Source: Verrucomicrobiota bacterium (GTDB lineage Bacteria; Verrucomicrobiota; Verrucomicrobiia; Limisphaerales; UBA9464). Taken from it: 49,195 bases of DNA. The stretch lies in contig JAFLEF010000055.1 of the NCBI GenBank assembly GCA_017309115.1, positions 1 to 49,195 on the forward strand, in the 5' to 3' direction. Both the position numbers and the translations under genes were made by a program. Shown here in pieces: positions 26,604 to 34,780 of this stretch (position 1 is the first letter of the stretch; every line of letters begins with the position of its first letter). The notes below the pieces were generated by a model. It did no database searches, was not told where the DNA came from, and saw nothing but the letters and a program-made list of their open reading frames with translations.

Positions 26604-27473
26604 TCAAAATCGGCACGAGAAGCCCAGGAACGGGTTCCAGTCAGGAGCGGAGCGGGTCACGCCTATATTGAGGCCGGCGTCCAGTAGCATGTTGTCCGTG
26701 AGAGCGAAGGTGAACCCGAAGTCGAAAGTCCCCACCCAGGGTTCATCGTCTGGCGGCACTTCGCTGAAGAATTCCACATACCCACTCAACGCGCCGTAGA
26801 TCGGCCGGCCCAGGGTGATCGTGTTGACGTAGGCCGCCGCCACCCCGTTGGAGTTCGAGCGCAGGAAATCGACTTCGGTCATCAGTCCCAATCCGAACTC
26901 CGCCGGAAGTTCGACGGCCAACGGCACTATGATCCCTCCTTCGACCGTGGGCGCACCGAGATCGTCCTGACTCGTCGGCCAGGTGATGTAGGGCATCACA
27001 GCCAGGGCAGTCGTCCCGCCGTCGTTGCCCCAGAGATTGATTTTCAGCCGGGTCAGGATGTCTCCAAAACCGGACTGAATCGTTTCGGACTGAGGGGTCC
27101 GCTCGCGAAGACGGTTGTAGGTCTGGACGATCACCTGAAGATCGACGGAGTTGGCCAAGCCCGCCTTCCAATTCATGGGCGCCACGGCCAGCGCCTCGGT
27201 GACAACCTGCCCGTGGTCGCCGGGCTCGGAGTCGTAGGCGTAGTTCACGACATCCATCTCCAGCTGGTAATGGCCGGCATCGACGGTGTAGGGACTCTCA
27301 GTTTTGTCCGGCCGATCCAGGCTCATCGGACGCATCAGCGCGGTGGGAACCGGATTGAAGAGCGTGTACTGGCGCTTATCGGGATTTGGTTCGGCGCCGA
27401 TGAGACTCAGGCAGCCCCCCAACGAAAGGGCCCACCAAGGACGCGGGAGTGAGGAGAAGGAAGTTGGTTTCAC
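26604..27473 (-). CDS. Outer-membrane protein heading the manganese transport operon
   Basis: 289 residues with an N-terminal signal-like segment (WWALSLGGCLSLIGAEP); a Cys occurs in it, but the lipobox is poor. The rest is a barrel-like alternation of strands, for example YQLEMDVVNYAYDSE, DILTRLKINLWGND and YVEFFSEVPPDDEPWVGTFDFGFTFALTD, ending FLGFSCRF with a terminal Phe. It resembles uncharacterised transporter-like or MetA-pathway outer-membrane proteins. It lies first in the operon, 140 bases upstream of mntA, next to the operator candidate, so it is probably controlled by MntR and may carry the metal across the outer membrane (inference). The 140-base gap holds a repeat but no strong terminator. 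Confidence 0.8.
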   Translation of the reverse strand: MKPTSFSSLPRPWWALSLGGCLSLIGAEPNPDKRQYTLFNPVPTALMRPMSLDRPDKTESPYTVDAGHYQLEMDVVNYAYDSEPGDHGQVVTEALAVAPMNWKAGLANSVDLQVIVQTYNRLRERTPQSETIQSGFGDILTRLKINLWGNDGGTTALAVMPYITWPTSQDDLGAPTVEGGIIVPLAVELPAEFGLGLMTEVDFLRSNSNGVAAAYVNTITLGRPIYGALSGYVEFFSEVPPDDEPWVGTFDFGFTFALTDNMLLDAGLNIGVTRSAPDWNPFLGFSCRF

Positions 27474-27501
27474 GTAGTTCAGTTACTCACCGTGGGGGAC
27501 A

Positions 27502-27530
27502 CGTGTATCGATGGAGAGAGTATGCGTCAA
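27502..27530 (-). promoter_or_regulatory. Candidate sigma70-type promoter of the manganese operon
   Basis: On the minus strand, TTGACG (27525-27530) and TACACG (27502-27507) are separated by 17 bases. The -35 element matches TTGACA at 5 of 6 positions, the -10 element only 3 of 6. The -35 box overlaps the palindrome at 27529-27543, a normal place for repressor binding. The start codon is 29 bases beyond the -10 box. Confidence 0.45.
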
Positions 27531-27553
27531 AACAATTTGTTTTAAGGGACAAA
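27529..27553. promoter_or_regulatory. Candidate MntR operator in the divergent mnt-mntR gap
   Basis: Two overlapping palindromes in an AT-rich island: AAAACAA-T-TTGTTTT (27529-27543, perfect 7+1+7) and TTTGT-TTTAAGGG-ACAAA (27536-27553). The second resembles the TTTGCCTTAAGG-type MntR boxes of Bacillus as I remember them. The site lies 56 bases upstream of the outer-membrane gene and 63 upstream of mntR, over the -35 of the operon promoter, so one bound repressor could control both sides. Confidence 0.5.
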
Positions 27554-27616
27554 CATTGAATGCCGTTGGACACCTGCGAGCTTGGCGGCCGGTGGGATTC
27601 CTGTTAAGCGATTCGG

Positions 27617-28072
27617 ATGCCGTCCAAAGCTCAGTCCCGGGCCCAGGCGTCGCGACGCTCGGAGTCCACGGAGGACCATCTCGAGCGCATCCAGGAATTG
27701 GTGGAAGCCAAGGGATACGCCCGGGTAACCGACATTGCTGAAGCGCTGGATTTAAACCGCTCCACCGTGTCGAACATGGTTCGGCGGTTGGCGAAGCGTG
27801 GCTACGTGAACTACGAGCGATACCGGGGGTTCACCCTGACCACGGAAGGCCAGGCAGTGGCTCGGCATATCAAGCAGCGACACCGGACGATGAGTGATCT
27901 TTTGGAGCTGCTGGGGCTGGAGCCGGAGACGGTGGCGGACGACGTGGAAGATATTGAGCATCACCTGCGTCCACAGACCCTTCGGGTGTTTGAGTCCCTG
28001 GTGGAGTTCTGGCGCAAGCATCCGGCCGCGCACCGACAGTTTCTGGAATACCACGGTCGCCGCGACCGGTGA
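27617..28072 (+). CDS. mntR: Manganese-responsive transcriptional regulator MntR (DtxR family)
   Basis: 151 residues, MntR-sized, so it lacks the SH3-like domain of longer DtxR proteins. A winged helix at about 19-75 has the recognition region DIAEALDLNRSTVSNMVRRLAKRGYV; the dimerisation domain follows. All six ligands of Bacillus MntR are conserved by alignment from memory: D20 and E23 (EDHLE), H89, E111, E114 and H115 (DVEDIEHH). Asp at the first position, rather than the Met of iron-sensing DtxR/IdeR, favours manganese. With metal bound it should repress uptake genes. It is divergent from the five-gene transport operon, which has a palindromic site in the shared gap. Confidence 0.92.
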   Translation: MPSKAQSRAQASRRSESTEDHLERIQELVEAKGYARVTDIAEALDLNRSTVSNMVRRLAKRGYVNYERYRGFTLTTEGQAVARHIKQRHRTMSDLLELLGLEPETVADDVEDIEHHLRPQTLRVFESLVEFWRKHPAAHRQFLEYHGRRDR

Positions 28073-28145
28073 CGCGGCCCTTGCTGGTCAACGTCAGAAG
28101 TCGTGTCGTGGAACCGCGCGTGATGGCGCCATGAGTAGGGGTGGT

Positions 28146-28177
28146 TTTCCCGCGGAGTGCGCGGAGGCCGCCGAGGA
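28146..28177. repeat. TTTCCCGCGGAGT-type dispersed repeat, copy 1
   Basis: It starts TTTCCCGCGGAGTGCGCGGAG and shares its first half with the copy at 38672-38706, which reads TTTCCCGCGGAGTACGCGGAG. Both are in gene-free gaps. The elements are imperfect direct copies made of short GCGGAG units; their role is unknown. Confidence 0.5.
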
Positions 28178-28193
28178 AGAGTCGTTCGGAGTA

Positions 28194-28207
28194 CCGCCTT
28201 TAGGCGG
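28194..28207. repeat. Perfect CCGCCTTTAGGCGG palindrome
   Basis: A 14-base perfect inverted repeat capable of a CCGCC/GGCGG stem with a TTTA loop, lying 17 bases after the repeat ending at 28177. It shares the CTTTAG centre with 16497-16512. It could be a REP-like element; there is no T run, so it is not an intrinsic terminator. Confidence 0.4.
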
Positions 28208-28393
28208 CGGAGCGCCCGGCTACCCCCGGGTCCTCAGATTACCTGGCACTCTATTGGGGCGACGGCTCGGCGGCTTCCGATCACCTGGTATTCTGGGTCG
28301 TTCGTCCCGTTCTTCCTCCCGGTTTCCTGTTTCCAGATTTTTCCTTTCCCCGCCATTTCAGGTTCGTTTTCGCGGGGTTGTCGGCGACGTTGC

Positions 28394-28422
28394 TTGGCGG
28401 CGGAAACACGTCCCGGTACGGT
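28394..28422 (+). promoter_or_regulatory. Weak promoter candidate for the LamG lipoprotein gene
   Basis: TTGGCG (28394-28399), a 17-base spacer and TACGGT (28417-28422) lie 12 bases before ATG 28435. The match to sigma70 consensus is 4/6 and 3/6, and the leader would be very short. Confidence 0.25.
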
Positions 28423-28434
28423 TCAATCCGAACC

Positions 28435-29370
28435 ATGAAGCTCCCTGCGCTTGCCTCGCCCCAACGCCTTCTTTCCAGGCTCTTCGAATCGCTGTCGCCT
28501 CAGTTGGCCTTGCTCATGGTCGCGACCGGGCTCGGCGGAGCGGGCTGTAGTTCCACAGGCTCCGGCGGTTCGGAGAAATTTGCGTCGGCGCTGACCTTTC
28601 ATGCCTCCTTCGACCACGGCGTGAATGCGGACTTCGGCAAAGGGGACCTCCGCCTTATGAATGCGCCGTCCCTGGACAAGCGGGCCGAGGCTACGCCCGG
28701 ACTTCCGGCTGGGGGCGAGGTTCAGCTGGCCGAGGGGGTGGGCCGCTTCGGCAATGCCCTGCGGTTCGTCCGGAAGTCGCCGCTGATGTTTTATCAGGCC
28801 CAGGGGAACTTCACTTACCGGACCAATCTTTGGAGCGGCACGGTCTCCTTCTGGCTGAGCGTTGATCCCGCCGCAGACCTAGCCATGAGTTTCTGTGACC
28901 CCATCCAGATCACCCCGCGCTCGTGGAATGATGCGGCCTTCTTCGTTGAATTCGAAAAGCGAACCAACGAGATCCCTTTCCGTCTGGGTGTCTATCCCGA
29001 CTTCAAGGTCTGGAATCCCCAGAATCGCAAGTGGGAGGACCTGCCTGCCGCCGAGAAACCCCTGGTCACGGTCCCGCCACCCACGCCCTTCGGCCGCGGA
29101 CGTTGGACCCATGTCGCCTTTACCTTCGAAAACTTCAATTCCGGCCGGCCGGACGGGGTGGCGACGGTGTATTTGAACGGACAACCCGCCGCCACCATCC
29201 CGGCCCGGACCCAGACCTTCACCTGGGACCTCCAACAAACGCTGGTCATGCTGGGGGTGGGCTACCTCGGTCTCTGGGATGAACTTGCGCTCTTCAATCG
29301 GGCGCTGACGCCAGCCGAGATCGCCGAGCTCTACGCTCTGCCCCAGGGCGTCGCTGGCCTCCATCGCTAA
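28435..29370 (+). CDS. LamG/concanavalin-like domain lipoprotein
   Basis: 311 residues from ATG 28435. The N-terminus has a positively charged start, a hydrophobic core (LALLMVATGLGGAG) and Cys at about 37 followed by SSTGSGGSE, consistent with a lipoprotein signal. The domain from about 50 on is LamG-like (laminin G/pentraxin jelly roll): ALTFHASFDHGVNADFG, the GRFGNALRF strand, GTVSFWLSVDP, GRWTHVAFTFEN, ATVYLNGQPAAT and the closing LWDELALFNRALTPAEIAELY. Such domains bind carbohydrates or surfaces. It precedes the giant ThuA-dehydrogenase gene by 246 bases and is probably transcribed separately; a link in sugar handling is possible. Confidence 0.85.
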   Translation: MKLPALASPQRLLSRLFESLSPQLALLMVATGLGGAGCSSTGSGGSEKFASALTFHASFDHGVNADFGKGDLRLMNAPSLDKRAEATPGLPAGGEVQLAEGVGRFGNALRFVRKSPLMFYQAQGNFTYRTNLWSGTVSFWLSVDPAADLAMSFCDPIQITPRSWNDAAFFVEFEKRTNEIPFRLGVYPDFKVWNPQNRKWEDLPAAEKPLVTVPPPTPFGRGRWTHVAFTFENFNSGRPDGVATVYLNGQPAATIPARTQTFTWDLQQTLVMLGVGYLGLWDELALFNRALTPAEIAELYALPQGVAGLHR

Positions 29371-29616
29371 CGTCCGCTTTCGGCAGTCGACTCGCGGACC
29401 GGTCGCGGTGCCGTTGTATCGCCGACATTCCACCGTGCCTCAGGGGCATGGTCGGAGGGCGAATGCCAGGCAGGATTCGAACGTCCATCCCGGCGGTTGT
29501 CTCGGACGGTCCCAGAGTAGGCAGGCCTCGTTTCGGGGAATTTTCTCCCTAGAGCGGCGTGCAAACTCATGGACTCGCCCTACCGACTGCCTAGACTGGC
29601 AAATCATTCCACGGGT

Positions 29617-32600
29617 ATGAGTCGATTTTTCCGTATCTTCGTCGCGGGCTGCCTGGCCTGGATGGCCGCATCCCTCCTTCACGCCGCCGATCCCCTGCGG
29701 GTCTTTATTCGCGGTGGTGTCAAAACCCACGGTCCCAATCAGCATGACCATCCCCGCTTCCTCGGGGATTGGACCAAGCTTCTGGGCGAACGTGGGATGA
29801 AGGTGGATGGTTCGATGCAGTTTCCCACGGCGGCCCAGTTGGAAGCCACTGACGTCGTGATCATCTACGCCGCCGACGGCATGAAGATCACCGGCGAAGA
29901 ACGTACGCGGTTCGAGAAGTATCTCCAACGCGGCGGCGGCCTGGTGGTGATCCACGACGGCGTGGTGGCCGGCGACCAGCACGAATGGGCCAAGAAGGTC
30001 CAGGGTGGGTCGTGGCGTTGGGACGGCGAGAAGAAGACGCAGTGGCACGAAGGTGATGTCGGACTCTACTTCGTTGATCCCGAGGATCCGATCACCCGCG
30101 GAATCTCCAACTTCGATTGGAAGGATGAAGTCTACAACCAGATGGACATGTCGCCCGACGTGGATGTCCTGGCGGTGAGCTTCGTGGACGTGTTCAACAT
30201 CTGGCCGCAGATCTGGACCTACCAAAAAACCTGGGACGGCGGCACCTCGCCGTACCGCGCTTTCGTCAGCCTGCCTGGTCACGAGTACGACGTGTTCAAC
30301 ACGCCTCATTACCGCGCCCTCCTGCTGCGCGGGATCGCTTGGGCCGGCAAACGGGCCAATGTGGACGAGTTCTGTCAGCCGGCCGAACTGGCTTCACTGC
30401 GGTATCCGGCGGGCGGACCCAAGCCGGCTCCGGAAGCGGTCAAAACCTTCCAGTTGCACCCTGAGTTCAACGTGACCCTAGCCGCAGACGAAAACGTCGC
30501 GAAGAAGATCATGTCGCTCGATTGGGATCCCCAGGGACGGCTCTGGGTCGTGGAGACTCCGGAATATCCGGGAGGCCTCGACGTCAACAAGAACGACTTC
30601 AAGGCCTACTGGAATCGCGCTCAGGATCCGACCACGTTCCCGGTCGGCGGCAAGCAACCGCGCAAGCCACTGGATCGCATCTCCATTCTCAAGGATTCCA
30701 ACGGGGATGGCGTGATGGACCAGCAGACAGTGTTCGCCGACGGGCTCGAACTGCCCACCTCGTTGGTGTTCTACCGGGACGGCGTGATCGTCTCCCAGGC
30801 TCCGGACATTCTGTGGATTCGGGACACCACCGGGGACGGTGTGGCCGACAAGGTTGAGACGCTCTATACCGGCTGGGGCACGTTCGATACGCACGCCGTG
30901 ATCAACAATTTGCGCTGGGGCCCGGACGGCTGGGTGTACGGCACGGTTGGTTATACCCGCGGAAAGGTGAAGTCGGGTGACGGCACTAAGAACTTCGGCG
31001 ACATCGCGGCGGGCGTTTTCCGGTTCCGGGCCGATGGCTCGATGTTGGAGCAGGTCGCGGCCGGTGGTTGCAACACCTGGGGCTGCGAAGTCGCGCCGGA
31101 CGGGGAAATCGTGTTCACCACGGCGACCTGCGGCGAACCCATCTGTCACGTCGTGATTCCCGAGAAGGTCCTCGCGCGCGGTCAGGTGGGCGGGCTGAAG
31201 TCCTTCCTCAACATCATTGAGGAGAACAAGATTTATCCGGCCTTCGAGGAGAAGCGTCAGCCGTACGTGCAGATTGACTGGGTGGGCGCTTGGACGGCCG
31301 CTGCTGGAGCGACCATTTACGACGGTGGGGCCTGGCCGGCGAAGTGGGCTCCGGAGGATCGTTACTCCTTCTTCATGGGTGAAGCCACCCGGCAGCTGTT
31401 TCACCACGAATTCCTGGATCCCAAGGGAGCCACCTACCAGGGCCGCAAGGAAGACGGCCGCAAGCAAACTGAGTTCCTGGCGAGCACCGACTACTGGTTC
31501 CGGCCGATCCACAGTCGCGTGGGTCCGGATGGCGCGCTCTACGTGGTCGATTTCTACAACCAGATTGCGGTGCACAACGACACCCGCGGTCCGGCTCACG
31601 GCGCCCGTAACGCCGCGACACGTCCCGATCGCGATCATCAGTTCACGCGTCTCTGGCGGATTCAGCACAAGGAAGCCAAGGCGTTGCCGCCGTTCTCGCT
31701 TAAGGCGAGCGACCCGGCCGGGCTGATCACCATGCTGGCGCATCCCAACGGTTGGGTGCGCTCCACGGCCAATCGCCTGCTGTTTGAAACGCAGCCGACC
31801 ACCGTAACGCCCGCCCTCACGGAAATGCTCAAGACAAGCCCGAGCAAGTACGGCCGAATCCAGGCGCTCTATTCCCTGAACAATCTGGGCCAACTCAATG
31901 ATGGTCTGCTGCTGGTTGCGTTGAAGGATGGCGACAGTGCCGTTCGTAAGAACGCCGCCCGGGTGGCCTTGGAACGTCCGGAAGTCGGCGCCGACGCCGT
32001 GAGGGCCATTCAAGCTTTGCTGACCGACCCGGATGGTCGGGCGAAGATCAACGCGCTGATGGCCCTGGGAAGTTTGCCGCCTTCCCGCGAAACGGCCGAT
32101 GCCATCGTCGCGGCCTGGCCCAGCTTCAAGGATCCTTGGCTCGAGTCGGCGGCGGTCGGTGCCGCAGCGCGCGACCCGTTGCTCTTCCTGCAGGCCGCCT
32201 TGGCCGCGTCGGATCCGGCGTTTGTCGCGGGTTATGTTCCGCATCTGGCGCGCCTGGTCGCGCAGCAGGCCGATGAAACGAAGGCTGCGCAGTTCGTGAT
32301 GTTGTTGGGATCGTCACCGGCCCGGACGGATGGCTTGAAGCAGGTCGCCCTCGACAGTTTCACCGCCAACCTCAAGGCCACGATCAAGCCGACTCCTAGC
32401 GCCTCGCTCACCACCTCCCTGCGGTACCTGCTCGCGTCAGAGCGGACCGCCGGTTCCGTGCTCCCGCTGGTGGCTCGCTGGGACACCGAGGGTAAGCTGA
32501 CCAACGCCGTCAAACCCGCGGTCGCCCGAGCCGAAGCTCAGCTCGCTAATCCCGCCCTGAGCGATCAGGTCCGTGGTCAGGTTGCCGCCAACCTGGTGGG

Positions 32601-34719
32601 CGTGCGTAATCTGGACGCTTCGATCATTCCCGCCGTGGTGGCCATGCTCGGCAGCGATGCCAGTCCGGCCCTGCAAAAGCGGGTGGTCGATGCTTTGGGG
32701 GCCAATCCGGACACGGCGCTCGCCCTCGTCGCCGCTTTCCCGAAATTGCCCGCCGATGTCGTTGAGCCCGCCTTTGGGCAGATCGTGAAGCGGGCGGACA
32801 CCACCGCTGCCTTCCTGGATCTGCTCGCCGCCAAGCAGGTGGATCTCCTGAAGCTCGGACCCGCCCGGCAACATCGGTTGCGGACGCATCCCGATGCGAC
32901 CATCGCCAAGCGGTCCAACACCGTCATCGACGACCTCAAGGGTCCCGAAGCAAAGGAGAAGGATGCGTTGCTCGCCAAGTTCACGCCGGAGGTGCTGAAG
33001 CCCGGCAATGTGGAGAACGGCAAAAAGCTCTACACCGCCAATTGTGCCGGCTGCCACGTCTTCAAAAACGAAGGTCGCAATCTCGCACCCAATCTCACCG
33101 GCATGGGCGCCCACGGTCCGGCGGATCTGCTGATTCACATCGTGGATCCGAACCGGCTCGTGGAACCGAACTTCGTGTCCACGCTGATCGAGACCAAGGA
33201 TGACCAGTCCTACGACGGCATCATCGATCGCGAGAACGCCCAGGAAGTCGTCCTGCGCAACGCCACCGGCGACTACACGCTGCGCACTGCGGACATCAAG
33301 TCGCGCTCCAGTTCCGGACGCTCCCTGATGCCTGAAGGCTTTGATCAACTCGGAGCCGAAGGACTGCGGGATCTTCTGGCGTATCTCTGCGCGGATGAAA
33401 ATCGGTTCCGCATGCTGGATTTGACCCCGGCCTTTACCGCCAACAGCAGCCGCGGCCTGTACAACAGTCCCGACAACGTGGACGAAACGGTCACCTTCCG
33501 CAGTTACGGTCTGAAGAAGGTGGACGACATTCCGTTCGACGTGGTGAGTCCCAATAAGGCGGTGGCCAACGTGGTCGTGCTCAAAGGTGGCGCCCCCAAT
33601 GCCTGGTCCCGCAAGACCCTTCCGCAAAAGGTGGAGGTGAAGGTGGGCGTGCCGGCCAGCAAACTCCATTTCCTCGGCGGTGTGGGTGGCTGGGCGTATC
33701 CGGCCGTCGATGACGATGATCTTCCGGTGTTGAAAGCCACGGCCCATTTTGCCGGCGGCGGTACGGAGGAAATGGTGTTCCGCAATGGCCAGGAAATCGC
33801 CGACTACATCGGAAACTTCGACGTGCCGAAGTCCAAAGGGCTGGCCCAGTTCACTCGGCGCGGACAGATCCGCTGGCATAGTGCGGCGGTCCGCGGAACC
33901 AACGTGATCGAGAAGCTTACGCTCGAGAGTTACGACAACGGCGTGGCTCCCACTGTGTTCGCCATCACCGCCGAAAATGGTCCCCGCACCGGGCCCGAGG
34001 CGGAAGTGAAACCAGCGAATACCAAACCCGCGGCCGCCGCGACGCTGGAGGCCGCTCCGAAGGACAGCCTGCGCATCCTGATTGTGGGTGGCGGTAGCAG
34101 CCACGACTTCCAGCGGTGGTTTAATTTGAAGGACGCCGAAACCCTCCGGGAGTTGCCGGGAGCGGTGGTGGCGTACACGGAGAACACCGATGACATCGCC
34201 GCGGCGGCGCCCTTCACGGACGTCATCTACCTGAGCAACAACAAGCCCATCCGCAGTCCCGCCTCGCGGCAGGCCATCTTCGCCCACGCCCAGGCCGGCA
34301 AGGGGTTACTGTTGATCCATCCCGCGCTCTGGTACAACTGGGCCGACTGGCCGGAATACAATCGTCAGCTTGCGGGCGGCGGCTCCAAGAGCCATGACCG
34401 CTACGGGGAATTTGAAGTGACGGTCCTGACCGACGTGAAGTCCCCGGTGACGGCCGGACTGCCGGCGACCTTCAAAATCACCGATGAGCTGTACCACGAT
34501 GTTCGGGACAGCCAGGGCGTGCCGCCCCTTGTTCTGGCCACTGGCAAATCGCCGGTTGATGGTCGGGTGTTCCCGGTCGTCTGGCTGAGCCAGGTTCGCG
34601 AGGGACGCGTCGCCTGCGTCACGCTCGGCCACGATGGTCAGGCGCACAGCCATCCCGCCTACCAGCAGCTGCTGAAGCAGGCCGCCACCTGGGCGGCCGG
34701 CCGCGAACCGGCGAAGTAA
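29617..34719 (+). CDS. Giant secreted protein: ThuA, PVC-type dehydrogenase propeller, HEAT repeats, cytochrome c, ThuA
   Basis: 1700 residues from ATG 29617, which opens a signal peptide (MSRFFRIFVAGCLAWMAASLLHA). Order: ThuA-like domain (about 23-255); the membrane-bound-dehydrogenase propeller of PVC bacteria from about 280 (FQLHPEFNVTLAADENVAKKIMSLDW, then GLELPTSLVFYRDGV); a HEAT-like helical stretch (about 700-1090); a class I cytochrome c domain with haem motif CAGCH (1143-1147) and a candidate axial Met1238 in LMPEG; a beta-rich domain (about 1280-1450); and a second ThuA-like domain (about 1483-1690; ILIVGGGSSHDF, LLLIHPALWYNW, VTLGHDGQAH). Periplasmic sugar or alcohol oxidation with electron transfer to the haem is the family expectation; the substrate is unknown. 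A strong intrinsic terminator follows. Confidence 0.9.
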   Translation: MSRFFRIFVAGCLAWMAASLLHAADPLRVFIRGGVKTHGPNQHDHPRFLGDWTKLLGERGMKVDGSMQFPTAAQLEATDVVIIYAADGMKITGEERTRFEKYLQRGGGLVVIHDGVVAGDQHEWAKKVQGGSWRWDGEKKTQWHEGDVGLYFVDPEDPITRGISNFDWKDEVYNQMDMSPDVDVLAVSFVDVFNIWPQIWTYQKTWDGGTSPYRAFVSLPGHEYDVFNTPHYRALLLRGIAWAGKRANVDEFCQPAELASLRYPAGGPKPAPEAVKTFQLHPEFNVTLAADENVAKKIMSLDWDPQGRLWVVETPEYPGGLDVNKNDFKAYWNRAQDPTTFPVGGKQPRKPLDRISILKDSNGDGVMDQQTVFADGLELPTSLVFYRDGVIVSQAPDILWIRDTTGDGVADKVETLYTGWGTFDTHAVINNLRWGPDGWVYGTVGYTRGKVKSGDGTKNFGDIAAGVFRFRADGSMLEQVAAGGCNTWGCEVAPDGEIVFTTATCGEPICHVVIPEKVLARGQVGGLKSFLNIIEENKIYPAFEEKRQPYVQIDWVGAWTAAAGATIYDGGAWPAKWAPEDRYSFFMGEATRQLFHHEFLDPKGATYQGRKEDGRKQTEFLASTDYWFRPIHSRVGPDGALYVVDFYNQIAVHNDTRGPAHGARNAATRPDRDHQFTRLWRIQHKEAKALPPFSLKASDPAGLITMLAHPNGWVRSTANRLLFETQPTTVTPALTEMLKTSPSKYGRIQALYSLNNLGQLNDGLLLVALKDGDSAVRKNAARVALERPEVGADAVRAIQALLTDPDGRAKINALMALGSLPPSRETADAIVAAWPSFKDPWLESAAVGAAARDPLLFLQAALAASDPAFVAGYVPHLARLVAQQADETKAAQFVMLLGSSPARTDGLKQVALDSFTANLKATIKPTPSASLTTSLRYLLASERTAGSVLPLVARWDTEGKLTNAVKPAVARAEAQLANPALSDQVRGQVAANLVGVRNLDASIIPAVVAMLGSDASPALQKRVVDALGANPDTALALVAAFPKLPADVVEPAFGQIVKRADTTAAFLDLLAAKQVDLLKLGPARQHRLRTHPDATIAKRSNTVIDDLKGPEAKEKDALLAKFTPEVLKPGNVENGKKLYTANCAGCHVFKNEGRNLAPNLTGMGAHGPADLLIHIVDPNRLVEPNFVSTLIETKDDQSYDGIIDRENAQEVVLRNATGDYTLRTADIKSRSSSGRSLMPEGFDQLGAEGLRDLLAYLCADENRFRMLDLTPAFTANSSRGLYNSPDNVDETVTFRSYGLKKVDDIPFDVVSPNKAVANVVVLKGGAPNAWSRKTLPQKVEVKVGVPASKLHFLGGVGGWAYPAVDDDDLPVLKATAHFAGGGTEEMVFRNGQEIADYIGNFDVPKSKGLAQFTRRGQIRWHSAAVRGTNVIEKLTLESYDNGVAPTVFAITAENGPRTGPEAEVKPANTKPAAAATLEAAPKDSLRILIVGGGSSHDFQRWFNLKDAETLRELPGAVVAYTENTDDIAAAAPFTDVIYLSNNKPIRSPASRQAIFAHAQAGKGLLLIHPALWYNWADWPEYNRQLAGGGSKSHDRYGEFEVTVLTDVKSPVTAGLPATFKITDELYHDVRDSQGVPPLVLATGKSPVDGRVFPVVWLSQVREGRVACVTLGHDGQAHSHPAYQQLLKQAATWAAGREPAK

Positions 34720-34735
34720 ACGGTCCCAATCCTTC

Positions 34736-34772
34736 AACCCCGGGTGAGGCCACGCCTTGCCCGGGGTTTTTT
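34736..34772 (+). terminator. Intrinsic terminator after the giant dehydrogenase gene
   Basis: ACCCCGGG (34737-34744) pairs with CCCGGGGT (34760-34767), and the stem extends inward through TGAGGC/GCCTTG with wobble pairs to a CAC loop. Six T residues (34767-34772) follow. It lies in the 61-base gap before the convergent gmhB gene. Confidence 0.9.
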
Positions 34773-34780
34773 CTGGGCGC

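Larger units (their letters stand above)
28073..28434. other. Gene-free gap with dispersed repeat elements
   Basis: These 362 bases show no credible coding sequence; the longer open frames here are low-complexity. They hold a TTTCCCGCGGAGT...GCGGAG element (28146-28177, second copy 38672-38706), a perfect CCGCCTTTAGGCGG hairpin (28194-28207), GC-rich and then T/C-rich filler, and at the end a possible promoter for the LamG lipoprotein gene (28394-28422). Confidence 0.6.

Noticed and set aside
29471-29500. GGATTCGAAC on the plus strand looks like the complement of a tRNA T-loop
   Set aside because: On the minus strand the flanking five bases pair at only three of five T-stem positions, and no acceptor stem or CCA end is in the right place.
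30478-34287. Two long minus-strand frames (30478-32244 and 32437-34287) opposite the giant dehydrogenase gene
   Set aside because: They mirror a gene with clear motifs on the plus strand and show only low-complexity His/Arg/Gly-rich sequence.
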